A DNA stretch of 64,000 bases, taken from contig NZ_WQDA01000002.1 of the NCBI RefSeq assembly GCF_013032855.1, forward strand, positions 1-64,000, given 5' to 3'. The notes beneath the pieces were generated by a model. It ran no database searches and was not told where the DNA came from. It saw nothing but the letters and a program-made list of their open reading frames with translations. The DNA comes from Ruegeria arenilitoris. Lineage in GTDB: Bacteria; Pseudomonadota; Alphaproteobacteria; Rhodobacterales; Rhodobacteraceae. Made by a program: the position numbers and the translations under genes. How positions within the stretch are numbered: position 1 is the first letter of the stretch; each line of letters starts with the position of its first letter. Below, one piece after another: positions 1-8,325 of the stretch.

Positions 1-7
1 CCTCAGT

Positions 8-82
8 TCCGGCGTAGCTCAGCGGTAGAGCAGTTGACTGTTAATCAATTGGTCGTAGGTTCGATCCCTACCGCCGGAGCCA
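8..82 (+). tRNA. tRNA-Asn (GTT), first copy
   Basis: Cloverleaf can be drawn directly. The 7-bp acceptor stem pairs 8-14 with 72-78, the anticodon loop is 38-44 with anticodon GTT at 40-42, the T-loop reads GGTTCGATCCC, the discriminator base is G79 and CCA is encoded at 80-82. The sequence is identical to the copy at 1920-1994, and the match runs a few bases past both ends of the gene. It lies at the left edge of the window, so its promoter is not visible. Confidence 0.97.
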
Positions 83-340
83 AAATCCTCTGATTTCAGC
101 AGTTTGTGGCGCACCCAACCGCTCACGTCCCGTGTGTAGTCGGTTGCCGATCCCACGCGCGGAGTTTTCAGCCGGTTCAACGCATGCGATCAGACTGCCT
201 CCAAGGACCTGCGCCGTTAGATCGGAGTTGGTCTTTCGATCAGCCCAATCCTGTCAACCACACCCGGGAAACATCAGAGAATTTTCCAGCGCCTGTGACT
301 CAAGTTTGGTCCGCCTTGCATTTGCACAGCAGACCGTCCG

Positions 341-1663
341 CTACAGTTCGTTTTTGTAGATCACCCCGCCTTTCATGATCAGATCGAAGCGCTCTTCGTA
401 TTCGGTCATGACAGACATGTTCTCCAGAGGGTTGCCGTCAATCAGAAGGATATCCGCATGAGCACCTTCCGCAATGACACCCAGCGCCCCGGGATAAGGA
501 TTGCGCGGCCCCGACAAGGCAAGCAACTCGGCTGATTTCGAGGTTGCCTGACGGAGTATTTCGGCATTGTCGAACCATTCCGTTCTCAGAACGAACTCCT
601 CGTTTGCGCGCTTGATCATCTCAGGAGAAGTGATCACGTCCGTGCCGAAGACGATATTCTCGAATCCAAGCTCCTTGGCCATGGTGAACATCTGGTTGAT
701 GCCGTCATAGGCTTCGTCATGCTTGGCTTTTTGTTCGTCGTTGTAGCCTGCCGGATGGAATGTGTAGACGATGACCTGCGGCGACAGCCAGGCATCATGC
801 TCCATCATCACGCGCATGGCCTCTTCGCTCATCAGATTGCCATGCTCGATGGACTTCACCCCATTCTCGACGGCGCGGATGATGCCATCCGAGTTGTAGA
901 CATGGGCGGTAACGTAGGTGTTCCAGTCTTCGGCCGCCTCGACGGCTGCACGGATTTCGTCTTCCGTGTACTGCGTGGTGTCCAATGGATCAGCAAATGA
1001 CCCGGTGCCGCCACCGACCGAAATCTTGATCTGCGAGGCTCTGCGGCGCAACACCTCGCGTACGGTTTTCAGAACCTCGTCACGCCCATCGGCAACTGCG
1101 ACATGGAAGTATTTCATCGGAATGCTGGGCTCGAACACCAATGAACCGGGCTCGTTTGCGTCCGTCCGATGATCCGAGTGGCCCGAGCTCTGCGAGATCA
1201 TGGGACCCGAAGGATAGACCCGAGGCCCCGACAGGATGCCCTCGTCTATGGCGCGTTTCAGTGAAAACGAGTTCCCGCCGACATCGCGGACCGTCGTGAA
1301 CCCCTGCATCAGGTATTGTTCGGCGACGGTTGCGGCAACATAGGCCCAGTATTCGCGATCGGCATTGAATGCGATACCGAACGGCATCTGAAACATCAGA
1401 TGCGCATGCATGTCGGCAAATCCGGGCATCAGGAACCTACCCTGCGCATCGATCACCGTCGCCCCCTCCGGCGCATCCAGATCAGGGCCAATGGCCGTGA
1501 TCATGCCGTCTTGGATCAAAACGTCCTGACCCTCGATCAGGTCGGAACGGACACCGTCGAAAATCCGAGCGCCGGTGATCAGGGTTCCGGCCTCTTGGGC
1601 GATCCCCGGCGCGGCGAGAACAAAGAAGAAAAGCTTCGCTGCAATCCTGCAAGCTGTCCGCAT
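341..1663 (-). CDS. Secreted amidohydrolase (imidazolonepropionase/Xaa-Pro dipeptidase-like)
   Basis: A 440-residue metal-dependent amidohydrolase with an N-terminal signal peptide (cleavage near residue 22), so it probably acts in the periplasm. The family's metal ligands are visible: HxH at H86/H88, a candidate carboxylated Lys at K213 (QIKIS), H254, H274 (EHGN) and D342 (FGTD). Members of this branch hydrolyse the C-terminal residue from dipeptides such as Xaa-Pro or Xaa-Arg/Lys, or related cyclic amides; substrate cannot be told here. The ATG at 1663 follows AAGGAA at good spacing. The gene sits alone between two identical tRNA-Asn genes. Sampled 60-base stretches are only about 52-55% GC, against about 70% for one in the neighbouring dmdB, suggesting transfer. 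Family is confident, substrate unknown. Confidence 0.85.
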   Translation of the reverse strand: MRTACRIAAKLFFFVLAAPGIAQEAGTLITGARIFDGVRSDLIEGQDVLIQDGMITAIGPDLDAPEGATVIDAQGRFLMPGFADMHAHLMFQMPFGIAFNADREYWAYVAATVAEQYLMQGFTTVRDVGGNSFSLKRAIDEGILSGPRVYPSGPMISQSSGHSDHRTDANEPGSLVFEPSIPMKYFHVAVADGRDEVLKTVREVLRRRASQIKISVGGGTGSFADPLDTTQYTEDEIRAAVEAAEDWNTYVTAHVYNSDGIIRAVENGVKSIEHGNLMSEEAMRVMMEHDAWLSPQVIVYTFHPAGYNDEQKAKHDEAYDGINQMFTMAKELGFENIVFGTDVITSPEMIKRANEEFVLRTEWFDNAEILRQATSKSAELLALSGPRNPYPGALGVIAEGAHADILLIDGNPLENMSVMTEYEERFDLIMKGGVIYKNEL

Positions 1664-1919
1664 CTTGGGTTCCTTTCCGATTTCAACAGGTTCACCGAAG
1701 AATGGTGCATTATCGAGAGGCTAGTCTCTTTCTGATCCGGATGAAACGATCACGTCGCGGCCGGTGCGTAGATCAACGCAACGTTTCACTGCCGCACGAA
1801 ACAACAAACCTGTTCACCCCGATTGAAATCCGAAACGGAAACCTGGGGCGCGCAATTCGTCCAAAGAAAGCAATTTTCGTCTGGACCTCGTCTTTGCAGA
1901 TTGGTACACGCCCCTCAGT

Positions 1920-1994
1920 TCCGGCGTAGCTCAGCGGTAGAGCAGTTGACTGTTAATCAATTGGTCGTAGGTTCGATCCCTACCGCCGGAGCCA
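1920..1994 (+). tRNA. tRNA-Asn (GTT), second copy
   Basis: Identical over all 75 bases to the copy at 8-82, with anticodon GTT at 1952-1954 and encoded CCA at 1992-1994. The repeat also covers seven bases before the gene and, allowing one extra A, eight or so after it (1913-2002 matches 1-89). The convergent dmdB gene ends 21 bases downstream. Confidence 0.97.
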
Positions 1995-2015
1995 AAAATC
2001 CTTAGAAATCAAGCA

Positions 2016-3635
2016 TTAACCTGCCAAGGCGTCCTTGAATTCATCCCGCAGTTTGCGTTTCAGGACCTTGCCCGTCGCATTGAGTGGCAGCGCGCCGACG
2101 AAGACCACTTTGTCCGGCACCTGCCACTTGGCAATCTTGCCGTCGAAAAACTCCAGCAGCTCGGCCTCGGACGGATCTTCGCCCTCGGCCTTGACGGCCA
2201 CCAGCAGCGGGCGTTCGTCCCATTTGGGATGCGGCACGCCGATCACCGCCGCGGTGGCCAGTTTCGGGTGCGCTACGGCAATGTTTTCCAGCTCGACCGA
2301 GCTGATCCATTCACCGCCCGATTTGATGATGTCCTTGGAACGGTCGCGGATGGTCATGTAGCCATCCGGGTCCAGCGTGGCCACGTCGCCGGTGGCGAAC
2401 CAGCCATCCTGCAGAAGATCTTGATCCTGCAGCTGGAAATAGCTGTCCAGCACCCAGTGTCCGCGCACCATCAGGTCGCCCTGCGTGACCCCGTCATGCG
2501 GCAGGTCGTTGCCGTCGTCATCGACGATCTTCAGTTCGACCCCAAAAGGTGGACGACCTTGATTCTCGCGCAGTTTGTGCTGTTCCTCGATCCGCAGCTT
2601 GCGATGCTTGGCCAGCGGGATGTTGGCGGTGCCCAGCGGGCTCATCTCGCTCATCCCCCAGGCATGCACGGTGTCGACGCCGTATTTTTCCCGGAAGGTC
2701 TCGATCATCGAGGGCGGGCACGCCGCGCCGCCGATCACCGTACGTTCGAGGCTTTCCAGCTTGGTGCCGCATTTGGCGGCATGGGCCAGCAAACCCTGCC
2801 AGATCGTGGGAACCCCCATCGCCAGAGTCACGCCATAGGTGTCGATCAGGTTCACCAGCGCCTCGCCATGCAGGTCCGGCCCGGGCAACACCATCTGCGA
2901 ACCGGACATGGCGCAGCCATAGGGCGACCCCCAGGCATTGACGTGGAACATGGGCACCACCGGCATCACCACATCTATCGCCGAATACCCGATCACGTCG
3001 CGGGTGTTCGAGGCAAAGCTGTGCAGAACGGTCGAACGGTGCGAATACAGCACGCCTTTGGGGTGGCCGGTCGTGCCCGAGGTGTAGCACAGGCTCGAGG
3101 CGGTGTTTTCATCGAAGACCGGCCATTCGAAATCGGCGTCGCCGGTCTCGATCAAGTCGTCATAGAATTCCAGTCCGGGGATCTGCTGCAGTGCGTCCTC
3201 GTTGCGCGGTCCCATCAGGACGAAATGCTTCACTTCGGTCAATTGATCGCGGATCGCGGCGACCAGCGGGATGAAGGTGGCGTCGAAGAACAGCACCCGG
3301 TCCTGCGCGTGGTTGATGATGTAAACCAGCTGTTCGGGGAACAGGCGCGGGTTGATCGTGTGGCAGACGAAACCCGCACCCGAGGCCGCATAGTAGATTT
3401 CCAGATGCCGGCGGTTGTTCCAGGCCAGGGTGCCGATCCGGTCCTGCGGCTGCAAGCCCAGCTTGGTCAGCGCCGACCCCAGTCGCCGGGCATTGGCGGC
3501 GATCTCGCCCCAGTTCGTCCGGGTGACGGTTCCGTCGGTTTCGACCGACACGATCTCGGTCTGACCATGATAGCGCGCAGCATGATCGATCAGTGACGAA
3601 ATCAACAGCGGCTGCGTCATCATCTGTCCCAGCAT
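2016..3635 (-). CDS. dmdB: 3-methylmercaptopropionyl-CoA ligase (DMSP demethylation pathway)
   Basis: An adenylate-forming acyl-CoA ligase of 539 residues. In DMSP degradation DmdB joins CoA to 3-methylmercaptopropionate with ATP, the step after DmdA. Motifs: YTSGTTGHPKG (residues 184-194), HVNAWG (231-236), YGVDTVHAWGMSE, and the C-terminal catalytic Lys at K523 (NATGK). Numbering from this start puts H231, W235 and K523 where I recall the functional residues of the crystallised Ruegeria DmdB, which supports both the name and the start. The ATG at 3635 lies 6 bases after GGGAGG; a longer frame reaching 3746 lacks such a site. No dmdA, dmdC or dmdD is nearby. Related medium-chain acyl-CoA ligases are the main alternative. 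Confidence 0.85.
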   Translation of the reverse strand: MLGQMMTQPLLISSLIDHAARYHGQTEIVSVETDGTVTRTNWGEIAANARRLGSALTKLGLQPQDRIGTLAWNNRRHLEIYYAASGAGFVCHTINPRLFPEQLVYIINHAQDRVLFFDATFIPLVAAIRDQLTEVKHFVLMGPRNEDALQQIPGLEFYDDLIETGDADFEWPVFDENTASSLCYTSGTTGHPKGVLYSHRSTVLHSFASNTRDVIGYSAIDVVMPVVPMFHVNAWGSPYGCAMSGSQMVLPGPDLHGEALVNLIDTYGVTLAMGVPTIWQGLLAHAAKCGTKLESLERTVIGGAACPPSMIETFREKYGVDTVHAWGMSEMSPLGTANIPLAKHRKLRIEEQHKLRENQGRPPFGVELKIVDDDGNDLPHDGVTQGDLMVRGHWVLDSYFQLQDQDLLQDGWFATGDVATLDPDGYMTIRDRSKDIIKSGGEWISSVELENIAVAHPKLATAAVIGVPHPKWDERPLLVAVKAEGEDPSEAELLEFFDGKIAKWQVPDKVVFVGALPLNATGKVLKRKLRDEFKDALAG

Positions 3636-3757
3636 GGACATCCTCCCATTCATCGCGCCGGCCTGATGCGGCGTCTGTTGCGGCCAGGCGACACGGCGGC
3701 ATGGCCGGCCCCAGGGCTTCTCCTCGGGGCCGATCCTGCCAATCATTTAATTGTCTG

Positions 3758-3794
3758 ACAATAAAAGAATGCGGCCTGCCGTGGCGGCAGGCCG
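3758..3794 (-). terminator. Rho-independent terminator of the zwf-pgl-pgi operon
   Basis: Perfect 9-bp GC-rich stem (3772-3780 with 3786-3794) around a 5-base loop, followed on the minus strand by a T-rich run (CATTCTTTTATT). It lies 17 bases past the pgi stop. Confidence 0.8.
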
Positions 3795-3810
3795 TCAGAT
3801 TTGCAGGGCT

Positions 3811-5421
3811 TCAGCCCCGGTGCCGCAGCGCATAGGCCACAAGTGCGGCGGTCGAGCCGTCCTTGCCCTCGGTGCCCGCATCGCCATCGACGATTGGCCC
3901 CAGCGAGGTGGCCAACTCCTTGCCCAGCTCCACCCCCCACTGGTCGAACGAGTTGATGCCCAACAGCACGCCTTCGACGAACACCCGGTGTTCATACAGC
4001 GCAATGATCTGGCCCAGAACGAAGGGCGTCAGCTGCGGATAGATCAGCGTGGTCGAGGGCCGGTTGCCCGGGAACACGCGATGCCGGGCCTGACGCTCCA
4101 ACTCGTCGCCATGCAGGCCCATCTCGGCCATGCGCGCTCGCGCTTCCTCAAGCGACCGGCCACGCATCAACGCCTCGGACTGAGCCAGGCAGTTGGCCAG
4201 CAGCAGACGGTGATGATGGGCCAGTTCGGGCTCGTGGCCTTCGGCGGCCACCATGAATTCGCAGGGGATCACGTCGGTGCCCTGATGGATCAGTTGGTAA
4301 AACGCGTGCTGCCCGTTGGTGCCGGGCTCACCCCAGACCACCGGCCCCGAAGGCACGCTCAGCGCCGAGCCGTCCATGGCCACCGATTTGCCGTTCGATT
4401 CCATCTCGAGCTGTTGGAAATAGGCCGGCAACCGCAGCAGCCGTTGGTCATAGGGCAGCACCGCGCGGCTGGCATGCCCCAGCACCTGACGGTGCCAGAT
4501 GCCCACCAGAGCCAGCATCACTGGCATGTTCTCGGCCCAGTCCGCGGCGCGGAAATGCACGTCCATCGCCTGCCCGCCGCGCAGGAACGCGTCGAAGGCG
4601 TTCGAGCCCACCGCGATCATCACCGGCAGCCCGACCGGACCCCAGACCGAATAGCGCCCGCCGACCCAATCGGCAAAGCCGAACACGCGGTCCGACGGGA
4701 TGCCGAAATCGGCCGTCTTGTCCACGGCGCTGGACACGGCCGCGAACTGCCGCCCCGGGTCGCCGCCGCCGTCCAGCATCCAGGCCCGCGCCGTCCGCGC
4801 GTTGGTCATGGTTTCGATGGTGGTAAATGTCTTGGACGCCACGATCACCAGCGTTCGCGTCGGGTCCAGTTCGCGCAGCGTGTCGGCGATATGCGCACCA
4901 TCCACGTTCGAGACATAGTGCAGGCGCGGCCCATCGTGATAGGGCGCCAGCGCCAGCGTCGCCATCACCGGCCCAAGGTCCGAACCGCCGATGCCGATAT
5001 TCACCACGTCGGTAAAGCTGCCCCCAGCCCCCTGGGCCGTTCCACCCCGGACCTCTTCGGCGAACACGCGCATGCGCTGCAGGGTGTCCAGAACGTCGGG
5101 CATCACGTCCTGGCCATCAACTTTCACCGGGCCGCCGTCCAGATTGCGCAGCGCCGTATGCAGCACCGCGCGGCTCTCGGTCTCGTTGATCTTGTCGCCC
5201 CGGAACATCGCGTCGCGCCGCTCGGCCAGACCAGCCTGATCACATAAGTCGATCAACGCCGCGCGGATGTCTGTGTCGATCAGGGTCTTCGAATAGTCGA
5301 ACAGCAAATCGCCGGTCGAGGCCGAGAATCTCTGCGCCCGGTCGGGATCCTGCGCGAACAGGTCGAGGATGCGGGTATCCGCCGCCTGCGCGGCAAGGGT
5401 TCTGAGAGTGTCCAGTTGCAT
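3811..5421 (-). CDS. pgi: Glucose-6-phosphate isomerase
   Basis: Interconverts glucose-6-phosphate and fructose-6-phosphate in the cytoplasm. At 536 residues it has the usual bacterial length. Visible signatures are the GIGGSDLGP sugar-phosphate loop (143-151), VGGRYSVWG (253-261), catalytic E341 in MESNGKS, H372 in GTNGQH and K501 in the C-terminal ELGKE. It is the last gene of the leftward zwf-pgl-pgi operon, starting 4 bases after pgl. This linkage suits a Roseobacter that runs hexoses mainly through the Entner-Doudoroff pathway, where Pgi recycles fructose-6-phosphate; that role is inferred from the group, not from the sequence. Confidence 0.98.
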   Translation of the reverse strand: MQLDTLRTLAAQAADTRILDLFAQDPDRAQRFSASTGDLLFDYSKTLIDTDIRAALIDLCDQAGLAERRDAMFRGDKINETESRAVLHTALRNLDGGPVKVDGQDVMPDVLDTLQRMRVFAEEVRGGTAQGAGGSFTDVVNIGIGGSDLGPVMATLALAPYHDGPRLHYVSNVDGAHIADTLRELDPTRTLVIVASKTFTTIETMTNARTARAWMLDGGGDPGRQFAAVSSAVDKTADFGIPSDRVFGFADWVGGRYSVWGPVGLPVMIAVGSNAFDAFLRGGQAMDVHFRAADWAENMPVMLALVGIWHRQVLGHASRAVLPYDQRLLRLPAYFQQLEMESNGKSVAMDGSALSVPSGPVVWGEPGTNGQHAFYQLIHQGTDVIPCEFMVAAEGHEPELAHHHRLLLANCLAQSEALMRGRSLEEARARMAEMGLHGDELERQARHRVFPGNRPSTTLIYPQLTPFVLGQIIALYEHRVFVEGVLLGINSFDQWGVELGKELATSLGPIVDGDAGTEGKDGSTAALVAYALRHRG

Positions 5422-5425
5422 GAGA

Positions 5426-6097
5426 TCAATCCGCCCAGTGTACCGTCATTCCATCCAAGACTGCCGCAATTGGCGCCTCCTCGGGCGGCAGGCTCATGGC
5501 ACGCTCAAGCGCTGCGCGCTTTTGTTCACCATAGATGACCAGGTGTTTGGACAGCGCCCCATCCAGAACCGGACCCGTCAGTGTGATGCGCGTTTCGGGC
5601 TGCGTCTGCGGGCGAGCAACGGCCAACGCCGGTGCGTTGCTGGCCAATGCCTGCGCCAGCCCCTCCATCCCCGGAAACAACGAGGCCGTATGCATGTCGT
5701 CGCCCATTCCAAGAACCAGCACCGCCAACGGGCGCAGCGGCTCGATCAGAGCTTCGATTTGGGGCAGAACCTCTTCGGGCGCCTTGCCGGGAACATAGAG
5801 CGGGACATAGTCCGCCGCCGCCGCCCGGTTGGTCAGAAGTCGGTCGCGGATCAGGCGTTCGTTCGACCGGTCACTGTCTGCCGGGACGCAGCGCTCGTCG
5901 GTGGGCAGCACACGGACACGCTCCCATTCAAGGTCCGCGGCGCACAGGCTGTCGAAGATCGGTCCGGGCGTGGTGCCGCCGGGAACCGCAAAAGCCACAA
6001 CATCGTTGTGCAGCAGCGCGGCCTCCAACTCTCCGGCCAGAACGTTGGCAACATCAATGGCCAGCATGTCCCTGTCAGCGTATTCCTGAATCTTCAT
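5426..6097 (-). CDS. pgl: 6-phosphogluconolactonase
   Basis: Hydrolyses 6-phosphogluconolactone to 6-phosphogluconate, between Zwf and either the Entner-Doudoroff or the oxidative pentose phosphate branch. It is 223 residues long from the ATG at 6097. Family motifs are VPGGTTP (38-44), the PTDERCVP block (65-72) and [14 protein letters not shown] (130-143), whose His is H136; the usual DGH in that motif is DMH here. The start overlaps the zwf stop in an ATGA, so translation is probably coupled. An ATG six codons upstream is possible but would extend the overlap into zwf. Confidence 0.96.
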   Translation of the reverse strand: MKIQEYADRDMLAIDVANVLAGELEAALLHNDVVAFAVPGGTTPGPIFDSLCAADLEWERVRVLPTDERCVPADSDRSNERLIRDRLLTNRAAAADYVPLYVPGKAPEEVLPQIEALIEPLRPLAVLVLGMGDDMHTASLFPGMEGLAQALASNAPALAVARPQTQPETRITLTGPVLDGALSKHLVIYGEQKRAALERAMSLPPEEAPIAAVLDGMTVHWAD

Positions 6098-7548
6098 GGC
6101 TTGATCCCTTGCCAATGGCGACCGTCGCGTTTCATCAGCAGTTCGGCGTCGCCGGGACCGGTACTGCCGCTGTCATAGGGTTTTGGCACGTCGCCGCGCG
6201 CCTGCCACCCCGCAATGATCGGGTCGGTCCAGGCCCAAGCGGCCTCGACCTCGTCTCCGCGCATGAACAGGGTTTGATTGCCCCGGATCACGTCCATCAC
6301 CAAACGCTCATATGCGTCCGGCGCTTCCTGGTTTTCGGGCCCGAGCGCTTCGGCAAAGCTCATATCCAACGGGACGTCGATCAAACGCATTCCGCCCTGC
6401 CCCGGCTCTTTGATCGTAACTTTCAGCGTTATGCCTTCGTTCGGCTGCAGCCGGATCGAAAGCGTGTTGGCATGCCGACCGGCCTCGGCCCCAAATATGG
6501 AATGCGGGGCGTCCTTGAAAATCACGTTGATGACCGAGGACCGCGCCACCAGCCGCTTGCCGGTGCGCAGGTAAAACGGTGTGCCCGCCCACCGCCAATT
6601 GCTGACATGCGCCCGCAGCGCCACATAGCTTTCGGTGGTCGAGCGCGGATTGCCCACCGCTTCGCGGTAGCCCGGCCCGTCGGGTCCACCCGAATACTGC
6701 CCACGGACGATGTGGTGCGGCTGCACCGGGTCCAGCGCGCGGATCACCTTGAGCTTTTCGTCGCGCACGGCGTCCGAATCGAATTTGGCAGGCGGTTCCA
6801 TCGCGATCAGGCACAACAGCTGCATCAGATGGTTTTGCACCATGTCGCGCATGGCCCCCGCGCGCTCGTAGTATTCTTCGCGCCCGTCCACGCCGACTGT
6901 CTCGGCGACGGTGATCTGGATATGGTCGACATACTGGCTGTTCCACAGCGGCTCGAACAGCATGTTGCCGAACCGGACGGCCATCAGGTTCTGGACGGTT
7001 TCCTTGCCCAGGTAATGATCGATCCGGTAGACTTGGCTTTCGCTGAAATATGAGGCCAGTGTGGCATTCAACGCCCGCGCGCTGTCCAGGTCGTGACCGA
7101 ACGGCTTTTCGACGACGATCCTCGTCTGCTCGTTTGCCAGGCCGTGCTGGCGGATTTTCTCCGCCAACGGGGCGAACAATCCGGGTCCGACCGAGAAATA
7201 GAAGGCGCGGATCCGCGAATCCGTCAACAGCTCTGAAAGGTTTTCCCACCCATCATCAGAACTGGCATCCAACCGCAGATACTGCAGCCGGTTCAGGAAC
7301 CCATCAAGATTGCCCGGATCCGCCGCTTGAGGAGGTGCGTGCTGGGCCAGCGACTCGGCCACGATCGCGCGATAGCCCGCCTGGTCATGCGCGGATCTTG
7401 CTGCGGCAATTATCCGAACATCGTCATTCCACTGTCCCGCGCAATAGCGGCGAAACAAGGCAGGCAAAATCTTGCGCTGCGCCAGATCCCCGGTGCCACC
7501 AAAAATGACCAGATCAAATGGGTCGACGGGTATAACGCGAGAAACCAT
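6094..7548 (-). CDS. zwf: Glucose-6-phosphate 1-dehydrogenase
   Basis: Oxidises glucose-6-phosphate to 6-phosphogluconolactone with NAD(P)+. The 484 residues include the Rossmann motif GGTGDLAQRK (17-26), the EKPFG block (147-151) and the active-site signature RIDHYLGKE (175-183), whose D177/H178 act in catalysis and K182 binds substrate. First gene of the operon zwf-pgl-pgi. The 313-base region upstream carries a perfect tandem 20-bp repeat, described separately. Confidence 0.98.
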   Translation of the reverse strand: MVSRVIPVDPFDLVIFGGTGDLAQRKILPALFRRYCAGQWNDDVRIIAAARSAHDQAGYRAIVAESLAQHAPPQAADPGNLDGFLNRLQYLRLDASSDDGWENLSELLTDSRIRAFYFSVGPGLFAPLAEKIRQHGLANEQTRIVVEKPFGHDLDSARALNATLASYFSESQVYRIDHYLGKETVQNLMAVRFGNMLFEPLWNSQYVDHIQITVAETVGVDGREEYYERAGAMRDMVQNHLMQLLCLIAMEPPAKFDSDAVRDEKLKVIRALDPVQPHHIVRGQYSGGPDGPGYREAVGNPRSTTESYVALRAHVSNWRWAGTPFYLRTGKRLVARSSVINVIFKDAPHSIFGAEAGRHANTLSIRLQPNEGITLKVTIKEPGQGGMRLIDVPLDMSFAEALGPENQEAPDAYERLVMDVIRGNQTLFMRGDEVEAAWAWTDPIIAGWQARGDVPKPYDSGSTGPGDAELLMKRDGRHWQGIKP

Positions 7549-7861
7549 GAGCCGTCCTTAACGCGCCATCGCCGGCATGTCCAATGTTAGCGCAATCATA
7601 TCGTGGACTTTCTCTGATTTTCCAATCTGTGCCAATCGTATGCGCTGCGCCGAATTGCGACCGAAACGCAGAAGAATATTCAACCGCTCAGCAGAATATT
7701 CAACCGCTCAGCGCGTCCGCCGTCAACGGAGTGCCAAGATCAGTTTGTGTTTTGAAATTATGAGAGTGAGTAACCTGCGCCGAAACGCAGGTCGGCATTC
7801 ATTCGATGATCCATCGGCCGGATCAAGGCGCATTGGCCTCGAGCGCAACCTGGCCGAAACG
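7549..7861. promoter_or_regulatory. Intergenic region upstream of zwf
   Basis: A 313-base gap between the zwf start and the usg stop, both on the minus strand. It must hold the zwf promoter and the 3' end of the usg transcript. I find no convincing gene in either strand. The only clear structure is the direct repeat at 7673-7712. Confidence 0.5.
7673..7712. repeat. Perfect tandem repeat, 2 x 20 bp
   Basis: AGAATATTCAACCGCTCAGC occurs twice head to tail (7673-7692 and 7693-7712) with no mismatch. It lies about 125 bases upstream of the zwf start codon. It could be a paired regulator site or a recent slippage duplication. Confidence 0.9.
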
Positions 7862-8131
7862 CTAGTTCAGCCGGTATTCTCCGACGACGTTCCGCCATTC
7901 TCCGGGTGCGATCATCTTGCGGTGGGTAAAGCGCACCGAATGCAGCGGACCCTCGATTTCGCGCTGCCAGAACTCGATGAAATTGAACAGCTTGGGATGA
8001 TCCGGCGCCAAGTCGTAATCCTGCCAGATGAACGTGTTCAGAACATGGATGTAATCCGGCATGCGATAGAAGATTTCAGCCGTTGTCAGGCCATACCCCT
8101 TCAGCATCAATTCGGTTTCGTTTTTCTCCAT
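7862..8131 (-). CDS. usg: Usg family protein
   Basis: An 89-residue acidic-to-neutral cytoplasmic protein matching the alphaproteobacterial Usg family, named from a gene upstream of trpF in Caulobacter. Its molecular function is not known to me. Recognisable features are the GYGLTTAEI segment near the start and the aromatic-rich middle (FIWQDYDLAPDHP, FIEFW). The ATG at 8131 follows GGAGG by six bases. It is transcribed away from gyrA, and no trp gene is close in this window. Confidence 0.85.
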   Translation of the reverse strand: MEKNETELMLKGYGLTTAEIFYRMPDYIHVLNTFIWQDYDLAPDHPKLFNFIEFWQREIEGPLHSVRFTHRKMIAPGEWRNVVGEYRLN

Positions 8132-8251
8132 TCAGACCTCCAGATTTCCTCAAAGGTCCCTTCAGGGTAACATGATTCCTTTTCAATCCGTATTAAAACA
8201 ATGTGTTACCCGAAAAACACCGCGGTTTCAGGCCACTTCCGGGTTGCTTGC

Positions 8252-8281
8252 TTGCACCCTATGTGCCGGGTCTGATAAGAT
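8252..8281 (+). promoter_or_regulatory. Candidate sigma-70 promoter of gyrA
   Basis: TTGCAC (8252-8257) and TAAGAT (8276-8281) are separated by 18 bases and lie about 45 bases before the gyrA start codon. The match is fair, not strong. Confidence 0.4.
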
Positions 8282-8325
8282 GCATCCACAAGATATAGAC
8301 CCAGCACAAAAAACGGGCAGTTTAC

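Noticed and set aside
2229-3596. A long rightward frame opposite dmdB, and similar long frames opposite pgi, gyrA, mfd and ntrY
   Set aside because: These are codon-bias shadows typical of high-GC genes; their histidine/arginine-rich translations lack any domain.
2016-3746. The longer dmdB frame starting at 3746
   Set aside because: The extra 37 residues are arginine/proline-rich without homology, and the GGGAGG site points to the ATG at 3635.
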